Assembly (NCBI RefSeq): GCF_900090325.1
Contig: NZ_FMHW01000002.1
Coordinates: 2,976,001-3,040,000, forward strand
Direction: 5' to 3'
DNA length: 64,000 bases
Source of the DNA: Micromonospora pallida
GTDB taxonomy: Bacteria; Actinomycetota; Actinomycetes; Mycobacteriales; Micromonosporaceae
How positions within the stretch are numbered: the stretch's first letter is position 1; each line of letters opens with the position of its first letter. The position numbers were made by a program, and so were the translations under genes. Below, piece by piece: positions 8,699-23,421 of the stretch. The notes beneath the pieces are model-generated. The model was not told the DNA's origin. It made no database searches and saw only the letters and a list, made by a program, of their open reading frames with translations.

Positions 8699-9511
8699 AT
8701 GATCCTCGAGGGGATCCGGCGCTACCCCGTGAAGTCGATGCTTGGCGAGCGACTGACCCACGCGGAGGTCACCCCGGCCGGACTCGAGGGTGACCGGCGT
8801 CTGGCCCTGCTGGACCTGACGACCGGTCGAGTGGTCAGCGCCAAGGATCCCCGGCGGTGGCGGGCCATGCTGACCCTCCGCGCCACGGGTGCCGTCCCCG
8901 GGCCGGTCCGGATCAGTGGGCCCGACGGCCGGGACCTCGGGGACGACGTGGACGCTGTCCTCAGTGGGATCCTCGGCGCGCCGGTCTCCCTGATCGCGAC
9001 CGTGCCGCCCGGCGCGGCCCTGGACCGGGCCCGACCGGACGAGGTCCTGGCGGCCGGTGTGACGGCTCCGGTGACCGTCGACGAGACCCCGCTCGGCGGC
9101 GGGACGACCTTCGTGGACTTCGCCCCGCTCCACCTGGTCACCACCGCCACCCTGGACCGGATCGCCGAGGCGGCTGGCCCGGGACGGCCGGTCGACGCCA
9201 CCCGGTACCGGCCGAACCTGGTGCTCCGGACCGCCGGCCTCCCGGGCTTCGTCGAGAACGACTGGGTCGGCCGGGAACTGCGGATCGGGCGGGAGGTGGT
9301 GCTCCGGGTGGTGGCGCCCACCCCACGCTGCGCGGTGCCGACCCTGGCCCACGGCGACCTCCCCGCCGAACCGGACGCGCTACGCGTACCGGCGCGACTG
9401 AACCGGGTCGCCCCGGTGCCGCAGCTCGGCCCGCTCCCCTGCGTCGGCGCGTACGCCCAGGTCGTCCGACCCGGCCCGGTCGGTGTGGGCGATCCTGTCC
9501 GGCTGGACTGA
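8699..9511 (+). CDS. MOSC domain protein
   Basis: The 270-residue protein has an N-terminal MOSC beta-barrel subdomain (RRYPVKSMLGE ... GLEGDRRLALLD) and a C-terminal MOSC domain with the conserved Cys in PTPRCAVPT. MOSC proteins handle molybdenum cofactor-bound sulfur; related proteins include mARC-type reductases that reduce N-hydroxylated compounds. No partner gene is adjacent. It is convergent with the kinase gene 24 bases downstream. Confidence 0.85.
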   Translation: MILEGIRRYPVKSMLGERLTHAEVTPAGLEGDRRLALLDLTTGRVVSAKDPRRWRAMLTLRATGAVPGPVRISGPDGRDLGDDVDAVLSGILGAPVSLIATVPPGAALDRARPDEVLAAGVTAPVTVDETPLGGGTTFVDFAPLHLVTTATLDRIAEAAGPGRPVDATRYRPNLVLRTAGLPGFVENDWVGRELRIGREVVLRVVAPTPRCAVPTLAHGDLPAEPDALRVPARLNRVAPVPQLGPLPCVGAYAQVVRPGPVGVGDPVRLD

Positions 9512-9535
9512 GGGCCGCCGGTCCGCACCGGGCGC

Positions 9536-11074
9536 TCAGTCGTCCTCGTCCTCCTCGCCTCCGGCGTCCACCCGGTTGACGGAGAACTGCTCCAGCATGG
9601 TCAGCAACCGGACCGCCGTGGCCCCGTCGATCTGCCGCCGCTGGGCCGCCTCGCCGAGGCGTTCCCCCAGTTCCCGGAAACCCTTGGCCTGGTCCTTCGG
9701 CTTGTCCGACTCGAGCTTTTCGATCGTGTCGCGCAGCCGGTCGGCGGCCCGCTCCTCGATGTCGCCCCGTTCCTCCGCCTCGTCGATGATCGCCCTGAGC
9801 TGGCCGGCCAGTTCCCGCACCGTGGTCGGTTGGGGCTGGGCGGTGGTCGGGGCGGGGCGCGGGGGCGCGGTGGACTCGACGGGGGTGGGCGCTGGCTCGG
9901 CCGACGAGCCGGCGCCGGCCTGGTTTGCGGTGGACCGGCCGGACGGGTCGTCGTCGCTGCGGGCGAGCACCCCCACCAGGCCCACGATCAGCGCCACGCC
10001 GGCCGCGACCAGGACACCGATCAGCCGGTTGGACTGGCGCGGCGGTACTCCGCCCGGCGGTCGGGCGGCCACCCGGGTCGGATCGACACCCGGACGAGGA
10101 GACCAGCCGGGCGTGGACGGTGGTCCGACGAGGGTCCGGTCGACGCGCGGCGGCACAGGCGCGACGAGGGTGGGCTGCGGTGCGGTGGACGGGGGTGGGA
10201 CGGTCGGGAAGATCGCGGTGGGCGGGTGCGCGGGCCGGCCCGCACCGAGTCGGGAGGCGACGTCGACCGCGGCCGGCCGACGGGTCGGGTCGGCTGCCAG
10301 GCAGGCCATCACCAGGCGGTCGACGTCGACGGGCAGCTCGGGAATACCCAGCGGCGGGACCGGGGTTCCCCGGCCGTGTACCGCCAGGGCGTCCTCCCAG
10401 CTCTGTACGGGCAGCGGCGCGCGTCCGGTGAGCGTCCGGTAGAGCAGCACGCCGAGCGCGTAGATGTCGCTGGCCGGATCGGGCGACCCGGCGGCGAACC
10501 GTTCGGGGGCGATGTACGCGGGGGTGCCCAGCAACGGTTCGCCCCCGCCCCGCCGGGCGAGCGGATGGCCTGGCCCGGCGAGCGCGGCGATGCCGAAGTC
10601 GAGGACCTTCGCGCCGGTGTCGGTGAGCATCACGTTGCCGGGCTTGATGTCGTGGTGCACCACCCCGATCCGGTGGGCGGCGGCGAGGGCGGCCGCGACC
10701 TGTCCACCGAGGCGAACGGCGTCCGGCCAGGCGAGCGGCCCCCGGTTCAGCCGGTCGGCGAGGTTCTCCCCCTCGACGAGTTCCATCACCAGGTACGGCA
10801 CCACGACACCGCCGGGCAGGGTCGCCTCGCCGTAGTCGTACACCTGGGTGACGTGGGGGTGGGTCAGCCTGGCCGCCGCGCGGGCCTCGCGCTGGATGGT
10901 GGCGCGCAACTCCAGGTCGGCGGCGAGCTGACCGGCGAGGGCCTTGACGGCGACCGGACGGTGCAGTACGTCGTCATCGGCGCGCCACACCTCGGACATC
11001 CCGCCGAGGCCGATGCGCTCGCGCAGGACGAACCGGTCGTGCAGCCGGAGGCCGGGCGTGAAGGGCGGCGACAT
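9536..11074 (-). CDS. Transmembrane Ser/Thr protein kinase (PknB-like)
   Basis: The 512-residue protein has a Hanks-type kinase domain (about residues 10-270) with the glycine loop RIGLGGMSEVW, VAVKAL lysine, VVHHDIKPGNVM catalytic loop (HRD appears as HHD, with the Asp and Lys retained), DFG, and APE as YIAPERF. A Pro/Thr-rich linker leads to one membrane segment (LIGVLVAAGVALIVGLVGVL, about residue 330), a Ser/Pro-rich stretch and a C-terminal charged helical domain, presumably extracytoplasmic. The ATG at 11074 is preferred because GGAG lies just upstream. The function is signal transduction with unknown stimulus. Confidence 0.88.
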   Translation of the reverse strand: MSPPFTPGLRLHDRFVLRERIGLGGMSEVWRADDDVLHRPVAVKALAGQLAADLELRATIQREARAAARLTHPHVTQVYDYGEATLPGGVVVPYLVMELVEGENLADRLNRGPLAWPDAVRLGGQVAAALAAAHRIGVVHHDIKPGNVMLTDTGAKVLDFGIAALAGPGHPLARRGGGEPLLGTPAYIAPERFAAGSPDPASDIYALGVLLYRTLTGRAPLPVQSWEDALAVHGRGTPVPPLGIPELPVDVDRLVMACLAADPTRRPAAVDVASRLGAGRPAHPPTAIFPTVPPPSTAPQPTLVAPVPPRVDRTLVGPPSTPGWSPRPGVDPTRVAARPPGGVPPRQSNRLIGVLVAAGVALIVGLVGVLARSDDDPSGRSTANQAGAGSSAEPAPTPVESTAPPRPAPTTAQPQPTTVRELAGQLRAIIDEAEERGDIEERAADRLRDTIEKLESDKPKDQAKGFRELGERLGEAAQRRQIDGATAVRLLTMLEQFSVNRVDAGGEEDEDD

Positions 11075-11223
11075 GATGCTCCAGTCTGCCTTCTCCTGAG
11101 CGCCAGCACCAACCTCCGCCCACCCGGCGGGGCCGCCAGCCACGACCAGGGGTCATTGTCCGCGGACTCGGCGACAACCACACGACCTGGCAGTCGGCGT
11201 CGCAGTCGGGCGACGCGCGCCGG

Positions 11224-12111
11224 TCAGGCGTGGCGCAGGTCGTCGAGGATGCGGCGGAGGATGTCTGGGGTGCGTTCCGGCGGTTCGGCCTCCACGCAGA
11301 GTCGCTCCATCGCGGCGGCGTAGTGGTCGACGTCGTCCCGCTTGTCGAGGTAGAGCGCGCTGGTGAGCTGTTCGATGTAGACGATGTCGGGCAGATCCTG
11401 GTCACCGAAGCGCAGGATGGTGAAGGCCCCGCCGGCGGCCGCGTGCCCGCCGGCGTCGAACGGGACGATCTGGAGCCGGATGTTGGGCGTCTTGGTCGCC
11501 TCGATCAGCGCGGTGACCTGGCCGCGCATCACCTCCGCCCCGCCGATCGGCCGACGGAGGGCGGCCTCGTCCACCACTGCCCAGAGCAGCGGCGCGTCCG
11601 GGTGGTACAGCAGCCGTTGGCGCTCCATGCGCAGGCCGACCCGGCGGTCGATCTCCGCCGCGCCGGCCGCGCCGTGCCCGAGCATGACCACCGCGCGGGC
11701 GTAGTCGCGGGTCTGTAGCAGGCCGGGCACGAACTGGACCTCGTAGCTGCGGATCAGGGCCGCCGCGGCCTCCAGACCGAGGTACGACTGGAACCAGCCG
11801 GGCAGGACGTCGCCGAAGCGGTGCCACCAGCCGGGGTTGTTGGCGTCGCGGGCCAGTTTCAGCAGCGCGTCGCGCTCTCCCCGCTCGCTGACGCCGTAGA
11901 GAGTGAGCAGGTCGGCGACGTCACGTTCCTTGAAACCGACCCGACCCAGCTCCATCCGGCTGATCTTGGACTCGGAGGCGCGGATCTCCCAGGCGGCGTT
12001 CTCCCGGGTGACCCCACTACCTTCGCGCAACCGGCGCAGCTGCGCGCCGAGCAACATGCGCAGCACGGTCGGCCCACTCGTCGGACCGCCCTCGGCTGGA
12101 CCCGTCGTCAC
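11224..12111 (-). CDS. XRE-family regulator with DUF5753
   Basis: The 295-residue protein has an N-terminal helix-turn-helix (LGAQLRRLREGSGVT ... ASESKISRMELG) and a C-terminal DUF5753 domain marked by VQFVPGLLQTRDYARAV and IRLQIVPFDAGGHAA. The GTG at 12111 follows a GGAGG site. This family is abundant in mycelial actinomycetes, paired with DUF397 proteins, and several pairs affect development or antibiotic production. The DUF397 partner is encoded immediately upstream on the same strand. Confidence 0.88.
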   Translation of the reverse strand: MTTGPAEGGPTSGPTVLRMLLGAQLRRLREGSGVTRENAAWEIRASESKISRMELGRVGFKERDVADLLTLYGVSERGERDALLKLARDANNPGWWHRFGDVLPGWFQSYLGLEAAAALIRSYEVQFVPGLLQTRDYARAVVMLGHGAAGAAEIDRRVGLRMERQRLLYHPDAPLLWAVVDEAALRRPIGGAEVMRGQVTALIEATKTPNIRLQIVPFDAGGHAAAGGAFTILRFGDQDLPDIVYIEQLTSALYLDKRDDVDHYAAAMERLCVEAEPPERTPDILRRILDDLRHA

Positions 12112-12238
12112 GTGGTGACCTCCACATGCCCGCTCTCCCCGAGCCGGACGCCCCGACCGGCTGACGTGTAAGCATGCCATGAACCCAGAGTCAGGCGTAG
12201 CCGACCGGACACGCGAGAGCCCTGGTGACGGGATCGAC

Positions 12239-12478
12239 TCACGTGATCAGATGGTCGAAGTCCCCGTCCCGGGCACCCAGCACGAAGGCCGCGATCTCGT
12301 CGACCGTGTAGATCAACGCCGGGCCTTCCGGATGACGCGAGTTGCGCATCGCGATCCCGCCACCGCCCGGCAACTCGGCCAACTCGACACAGTTGCCGCT
12401 GGGGTTGCTCCGACGGCTCTTCTGCCACTTCAGCGGAGGCAGGTCACTGCTGGGAACGCCGTTCTGTGGTTGCTGCAT
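12239..12478 (-). CDS. DUF397 protein
   Basis: The 79-residue protein has the DUF397 pattern: WQKSRRSNPSGNCVELAEL ... IAMRNSRHPEGPAL ... AAFVLGARDGDFDHL. DUF397 proteins are the small partners of XRE/DUF5753 regulators such as the one encoded next. The upstream region carries a perfect 20-bp palindrome that may be their operator. Confidence 0.9.
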   Translation of the reverse strand: MQQPQNGVPSSDLPPLKWQKSRRSNPSGNCVELAELPGGGGIAMRNSRHPEGPALIYTVDEIAAFVLGARDGDFDHLIT

Positions 12479-12559
12479 GGGCGTCTCTCGTTCGGTTGGC
12501 CGTCCGCCACCGCGTGCGGCGGGGCGACGACGAAGGGTGCACAAAATATCGACTGATCG

Positions 12560-12591
12560 GCAGATGCACGTGCATCTGCTATTGCATCTGC
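12560..12591. promoter_or_regulatory. Perfect 20-bp palindrome plus extra half site
   Basis: GCAGATGCACGTGCATCTGC at 12560-12579 is a perfect palindrome, and its TGCATCTGC half site recurs at 12583-12591. It sits between the divergent DUF397/XRE and GGDEF genes, about 80 bases upstream of the DUF397 start, in an AT-richer pocket. It is a good candidate operator for the XRE protein or for a GntR-type regulator. Confidence 0.6.
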
Positions 12592-12744
12592 ACTGGACAG
12601 CGAGCATGATAACGCACATGAGCGGTACCGGGCCGTTCACTATCAGTTACCCATACCCGGGTGCGACCAGGGCAAAGAGGTCCGGCACAGGGGATGTGCC
12701 GGCCGTCCCACGGCGCCCCGTGACGCGATGACGGGGGGACGTCG

Positions 12745-13422
12745 GTGCCAGATCCGTTCACCATCGTGTCCGGCATCTGCGCCGCCGGAGCTGTCGCCGC
12801 CGGTTTGCAACTCCGGCAGCGAGCGATCCGCGCCGAGGCGCGGCTCGATACGCTCCAGGCGGAACTCACCGCCGAACGGCACGCCGCCAGCCACGACCCA
12901 CTGACCGGCCTGCCCAACCGCCGGGCCTTCTACCGCCTCGCCGCCACCCTGCTCACCGACGCCGCCGGGCAGCCACTCATCGCCGTCGTCCTCGACCTCG
13001 ACGACTTCAAGCTGGTCAACGACCGGTACGGCCACGCCGCCGGGGACCAGGTGCTGGTCAGCGTCGCGCAGCGCTTCGCGGCGTTCGCCGGGGAGAACCT
13101 GGTGGCCCGGCTCGGCGGTGACGAGTTCGCCGGGCTGCTGGCCAGCCACACCGAGGACCGCCGGTGGATGGACCACACCGCCCGCCGGCTCGGCGACGCG
13201 CTCGCCGCGCCGATCCAGCACGGCACGGTCAGCCTGCGGATCACCGCCTCGGTCGGCCTGGCGCCGGTACGCTGCCCGGCCCAGCTCGCCGACGCGCTCT
13301 GCCGCGCCGACGCCGCGATGTACCGGGCGAAGAGCCTCGGGGCAGCGCGTCCGCCCCGCCAACTGGTCGACACCCACCACGTCGACACCCACCACATAGA
13401 CCCGATGACCGTCCATCACTGA
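12745..13422 (+). CDS. GGDEF diguanylate cyclase
   Basis: The 225-residue protein has one N-terminal hydrophobic helix (FTIVSGICAAGAVAAGL), a coiled segment, and a full GGDEF domain from about residue 50. DPLTGLPNRRAF, the D-x-DDFK metal site and an intact active site ARLGGDEFAG are present, so it should make cyclic di-GMP. No RxxD inhibitory site is obvious. The last residues contain a duplicated VDTHH unit encoded by a 15-bp tandem repeat, giving a His-rich tail. The GTG start is the first after the intergenic region. Confidence 0.88.
   Translation: MPDPFTIVSGICAAGAVAAGLQLRQRAIRAEARLDTLQAELTAERHAASHDPLTGLPNRRAFYRLAATLLTDAAGQPLIAVVLDLDDFKLVNDRYGHAAGDQVLVSVAQRFAAFAGENLVARLGGDEFAGLLASHTEDRRWMDHTARRLGDALAAPIQHGTVSLRITASVGLAPVRCPAQLADALCRADAAMYRAKSLGAARPPRQLVDTHHVDTHHIDPMTVHH
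13366..13395. repeat. 15-bp tandem repeat at the 3' end of the GGDEF gene
   Basis: GTCGACACCCACCAC occurs twice in tandem, in frame, encoding VDTHHVDTHH. It is likely a slippage product. Confidence 0.8.
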
Positions 13423-13555
13423 CCGTCGACCGCGCCCGGCCGGCCTGGACACCGCCCCGGCCGGATCGGGCATCGGAGTCGACGCCGAGACGACGCCCGG
13501 CGGCACGGCCGCCCAGCGGGCCGCACCCCACGGCCGTGACCCGGGCGTCCGGACA

Positions 13556-13591
13556 CGACGGACCCCCGGCACGCGTGCCGGGGGTCCGTCG
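13556..13591. terminator. 36-bp perfect palindrome, bidirectional terminator
   Basis: Two perfect 18-base arms (CGACGGACCCCCGGCACG and its complement) lie between the convergent GGDEF gene and the end of the NRPS/PKS operon. The stem is strong enough to terminate both, and no other terminator is visible here. Confidence 0.8.
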
Positions 13592-13639
13592 GGCCGGTCG
13601 GTCATCGCGGCAGATCGCCGCCCGGCTGCGTCGTGACCG

Positions 13640-19146
<5,507 letters not shown>

Positions 19147-19147
<1 letters not shown>

Positions 19148-22100
19148 CAGGGCTTTTCCTCTTCCGCCGCGAGCAGCGCGGCGACCTCGGCTGCGGAGAG
19201 CTCGTCGACCTCGGCGGCGATCAGCGCCTCGATCTGGGTGGCCAGGTCGGCGACGACCGGGGCGCTGAACAGGGCCCGCATCGGCAGGTCCACGTCGACC
19301 TCGGCGCGGATCCGGGACATCGCCCGCATGCCGCGCAGCGAGTTGCCGCCGAGGGCGAAGAAGTCGTCGTACGCGCCGACCTTCTCCACCCCGAGGATGT
19401 CGGCGAAGACCTCCGCGACCAGCACCTCGGCGTCGGTGCGCGGGTCCACGTGGGACGGTTCGGCCGTCGGCGCCGCCGGGGCGGGCAGCGCGGCCCGGTC
19501 CAGCTTGCCGTTGGGGGTCAGCGGCAACGCGTCGAGGCGGACGAACGCCACCGGCACCAGGTGCACGGGAAGCTGCCGGGCCGCCTCGGCCGCCACGTCC
19601 GCCTCGGCGGCGGTGCCGACGAGGTACGCGACCAGGCTCGGCTCACCCGAGTCGGTGCGGACGGCGACCACGGCCTCGCGGACGCCCGGGTGGGCGAGCA
19701 GCGTCGACTCGATCTCGCCCAGCTCGATCCGCATGCCCCGCACCTTCACCTGGTGGTCGCGGCGGCCGAGGTACTCCAAAGTCCCGTCGGCCCGCCAGCG
19801 GGCCAGGTCGCCGGTGTGGTACATCCGCTCCCCCGGCGCCCCGTACGGGCAGGGCAGGAAGCGTTCGGCGGTCAGGCCCGGCCGACGTAGGTAGCCCCGG
19901 GCGAGCTGGACCCCGGCGACGTACAGCTCGCCGACCACGCCCGGCGGCACCGGGTTCAACGTCGCGTCGAGCAGGTAGGCGCGCATGTTCCAGGTGGGCC
20001 GGCCGATTGGCACCGGCCCGGCCGGCACCGACTCGCCAGGGGCGATCCGGGCGGCCACGCAGCCGACGGTCGCCTCGGTCGGGCCGTACTCGTTGATCAC
20101 GGCGACGCCCGGGTGGTCGGCCCGCCAGGCGGTGAGCTGCTCGCCGGTGAGCGCCTCGCCGCCGATGACCAGGTCGGTGGTGGGCGACAGCGCGGCGTCG
20201 AGCAGCGGCAGGTGGCTCGGGGTGACCTTGAGGAAGTCCGGCGGCCCGCCGGCCCGAGCGGCGGCCTCGTCGATCCCGGCCAGCCGGACCGTGCCGCCCG
20301 CGGTGAGCGGGCCGAGCAGGCCGGTGACGGTCAGGTCGAAGGAAACCGGCGAGTGCAGCAGCGCGGTGCCGGCCAGCCCCGGGTAGGTGGCCCGGGCCCA
20401 GGCCAGGTACGCGTGCGCCGCCCGGTGCTCCACCACGACGCCCTTGGGACGGCCGGTGGAGCCGGAGGTGTAGAGCACGTACGCCGGGTGGGCGGCCCGC
20501 AGCGGCGCGGTCCGCTCGGCGTCGGTCAGATCGGCACCGTCCCCGTCGACGGTCAGCGCCCCGTCGAGCACCAGCGCGCCGGACGGGACGAGTGCGGCGG
20601 TGTCGGCCGTGGCGAGCACCAGCGCCGGTGCCGCGTCCTCGAGCAGGTACGCGATCCGCCCGGCCGGGTACGCGGTGTCCACCGGCAGGTACGCCGCGCC
20701 GGACTTGAGCACGGCGAGGATCGCCACCAGCAGTTCCGCCGAGCGGGGCAGCGCCAGGGCGACCAGCTCCCCCGGCCCCGCGCCCCGGGACACCAGCACC
20801 CGGGCCAGGCGGTTGGCGCGGGCGTTCAGCTCGGCGTACGTCAGCCGGACGTCGTCGGCGACCAGGGCGGTGGCGTCGGGGGTGGCCGCCACCTGCCGCT
20901 CGATCTCGGCGACCAGGGTGGAGTCCGGGACGTCCCGGGCGGTGTCGTTCCAGGTCCGCAGCACCCGCTCCCGCTCGGCGTCGTCGAGCAGCGGCAGCGC
21001 GGAGACCCGCTGCCCCGGGTCGGTCACGGCGGCGTCGAGCAGCCGGACGTAGCGGGCGACCACCACCTCGGCGGTGGCCCGGTCGAACAGCGCGGTCCGG
21101 TAGAGCAGCCGGCTGGTCGTGGTGGTGATGTCGAAGGCCAGGTCGTCCTTGGTGGTGCCGAGGGCGACCGGGTCCAGACCGGAGTCCGGGATGAAGTTGA
21201 ACGCGGTCTGGAAGAGCGGCTGCACCGACGGGTCGCGCTGCGGGGCGACCGCCTCGACGATCCGCTGGAACGGCGTGCCACCGTGCTCCATCGCGTCGAC
21301 CAGGGCGTCCCGGGTGCGGGCGACCAGTTCGGCGAAGGTCGGGTCACCGGCCAGGTCGCAGCGCAGCGCCACCGGGTTGACGAACATGCCGATCAGCGGG
21401 ACCAGTTCGGGGTTGTCCCGGCCGGCGGTGGAGACCCCGACGACCAGGTCCCGGTCGCCGGAGATCCGGTGCAGCAGGGCGGTGAAGGCGGCCAGCAGCA
21501 CCATGAACGGGGTGGCCGTCGACCCGGTGGCCAGCCCGCCGACCCGGTCGAGCAGACCGTCGGGCAGGGTGAAGTGCAGCTCGTCCCCGGCATAGCCGAG
21601 TTCCGCGGGTCGGGGCCGGTCCAGCGGCAGGGTGGTCGCCGCCGGGGCACCGGCCAGCCGCTCCCGCCAGAAGCCGAGCTGCCGGTCCAGTTCCGCGCCG
21701 ACCAGTTGGTCACGCTGCCAGACCGCGAAGTCGGCGTACTGGATGGGCAGTTCGGGCAGGTCGAGGCGGGTGCCGCCGAGCGCGGCCCGGGCCAGCGCGG
21801 CCAACTCCTCGGTGAGGATCACCGCGGACCGGCTGTCGAAGACCACGTGGTGCACCACGCCCTGGAGGACCACCCGGTCGTCGGCCATCCGGACCAGCCG
21901 GGCCCGCCAGAGCGGCCCGGCGTCCATCGGGACCGGGGTGCGGGCCAGCTCGGCGAGCAGTTCGTCGAAGCGGGGCCGCCGCTGCGGCTCCGGCAGGTCG
22001 CGCAGGTCGATCACCTCGAGGTCGACCTGCTCGGCAGGGCGGACGACCTGGGTCAGCGTCCCGTCGTCGACCCGCAGGTGGGTGCGGAGCGCCTCGTGGC

Positions 22101-22272
22101 GGGCGACCACCGCGCCGAACACCGCGCTGGCCTGCTCGGCGGTCAGCCCTTCGGGGAAGGTCCACAGCAGGGAGACGTTGTAGACCGGAGAGGCGGCGTC
22201 GAGCTGGTTGGCGATCCAGACGCGCTCCTGCGCGTACGACGCCGGAAAGGTCCACTCCTTCACGTCGGTCAT
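19147..22272 (-). CDS. NRPS elongation module C-A-T (Asn-like code)
   Basis: The 1041-residue protein has a condensation domain (about 1-440), adenylation domain (about 465-950) and carrier domain with GGNSL (Ser near 977). The C-domain motif is HHVVFDS: catalytic His and Asp are kept but the final Gly is Ser. Code residues read from the A4-A5 region are DLTKVGEVGK, closest to asparagine codes and next to aspartate. It starts inside the MbtH stop (ATGA), so MbtH and this module are probably translated together. The dioxygenase two genes upstream may hydroxylate its residue. Residue identity is a prediction. Confidence 0.9.
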
Positions 22273-22460
22273 GATGCGGCGGCCTCCCGCACGGACTTCG
22301 GCCGCATGTCCGTCCACACGGTGTCGATGTGGGCGAGGCACTCCTCACGGGTGCCGGCGAAGCCGGCATCCTGCCAGCCCGCCGGGAGCTCCCGGTCGGC
22401 CGCCCAGATCGAGTACTGCTCCTCGTCGTTGCGGACGACCAGGAAACGGGGGTCGGACAT
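22269..22460 (-). CDS. MbtH-like protein
   Basis: The 63-residue protein matches the MbtH signature: [14 protein letters not shown], then TDMRPKS near the C-terminus. It lacks the usual Pro after the second Trp (Ala instead). MbtH proteins bind adenylation domains and are needed for their solubility or activity; here the likely clients are the two following modules. The ATG at 22460 has GGAGAG 7 bases upstream; its stop overlaps the next start and its start overlaps the previous stop. Confidence 0.93.
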   Translation of the reverse strand: MSDPRFLVVRNDEEQYSIWAADRELPAGWQDAGFAGTREECLAHIDTVWTDMRPKSVREAAAS

Positions 22461-23404
22461 CACTTCTCTCCAGGGGTGTGCGGTTCGGCCATGGCGACAG
22501 CGATCTTGCGGGGACCGGTGAACGGCTCGCGGCCGTGCGCGGCGGTCATGTTGTCCACCACCAACACGTCGTCGCGCTGGTAGTCGAAACGGACGCTGGC
22601 GGCACGATACGCCTCACGCAGATGGTCCATGACATCGGTGGGGATCTCCGCCCCGTCGCCGTAGTAGGTGTTCGCGGGGAGCCCCTCGGCACCGAAGAGT
22701 TCCAGCAGCCCCTCCTGGAGGTCCTTGGCGAGGCTGGTGACGTGGAAGAAGGTGGCGTGGTTGAACCAGCGAGGGATGTCCGAGCCGGGCCGGTGGTGCA
22801 CCACGTCCCGCACCGCGCGGGTGCGCAGCCCGTCGGCGCCGAGCCACTCCAGCTCGATCCGGTTCGCCGCCGCGTACGCCTCGACCTCGGCCCGGTCGTC
22901 GGTGTTGAACACGTGCTGCCACTGGGTGCCGAAGTCGGCGTGGAAGTTGCGGACCAGCATCCAGCGCCGCCGGACGAACTCCTCACGTACCGCCGGGTCG
23001 ATGTTCTGGTAGACCCGGCGTACGTCGGCCAGGGGCGTCGCCCCGAGGGTGTCCGGCGGGGTGATGCAGTAGAAGAACAGCGTCAGCGGCCAGCGCGCCT
23101 GGTACGAGTTCTCGTTGTGCAGGAAGATCTCCTCGTCCTGCGGGTAGTCGGTGGAGGTGTAGACCTTCCCCTTGATGGCGTGCCGGGGCGAGGAGCGTTC
23201 GGTGTAGGTCAGCGGCTCTCCGGCCAGGGCCCGGACCACCCGGTCGAACCCGTCCACCCCGCCGACGTCGAAGCCGCGGAACAGCAGTCCGCCGTGCTCG
23301 ACCAGGGTCGTCCGCAGTTCCGCCCGGCGCCGGTCGATCAGGTCGGTGAGCGGGGTGCCGTCGTTCTCGACGACCACCGGCAGCGTGGCGATCGTGTCGC
23401 TCAT
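22460..23404 (-). CDS. TauD/SyrP-type Fe(II)/2-oxoglutarate dioxygenase
   Basis: The 314-residue protein has the facial triad His96-x-Glu98 (LHNENSY) and His290 (AAHGREP), and the 2OG-binding Arg in the following FTGPRK. The surrounding pattern FFYCITPPDTLGATPLADVR is typical of SyrP-like NRPS-associated hydroxylases. Such enzymes add a beta-hydroxyl to carrier-bound Asp or Asn; the Asn-like module two genes downstream is the likely substrate. GAGGAG precedes the ATG. The triad uses Glu rather than Asp, as in asparagine and arginine hydroxylases. Confidence 0.88.
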   Translation of the reverse strand: MSDTIATLPVVVENDGTPLTDLIDRRRAELRTTLVEHGGLLFRGFDVGGVDGFDRVVRALAGEPLTYTERSSPRHAIKGKVYTSTDYPQDEEIFLHNENSYQARWPLTLFFYCITPPDTLGATPLADVRRVYQNIDPAVREEFVRRRWMLVRNFHADFGTQWQHVFNTDDRAEVEAYAAANRIELEWLGADGLRTRAVRDVVHHRPGSDIPRWFNHATFFHVTSLAKDLQEGLLELFGAEGLPANTYYGDGAEIPTDVMDHLREAYRAASVRFDYQRDDVLVVDNMTAAHGREPFTGPRKIAVAMAEPHTPGEK

Positions 23405-23421
23405 GTTTGGTCTCCTCTCTC

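Noticed and set aside
13366..13395. CRISPR-like or regulatory repeat
   Set aside because: Only two in-frame tandem copies within a coding region; simple slippage explains it.
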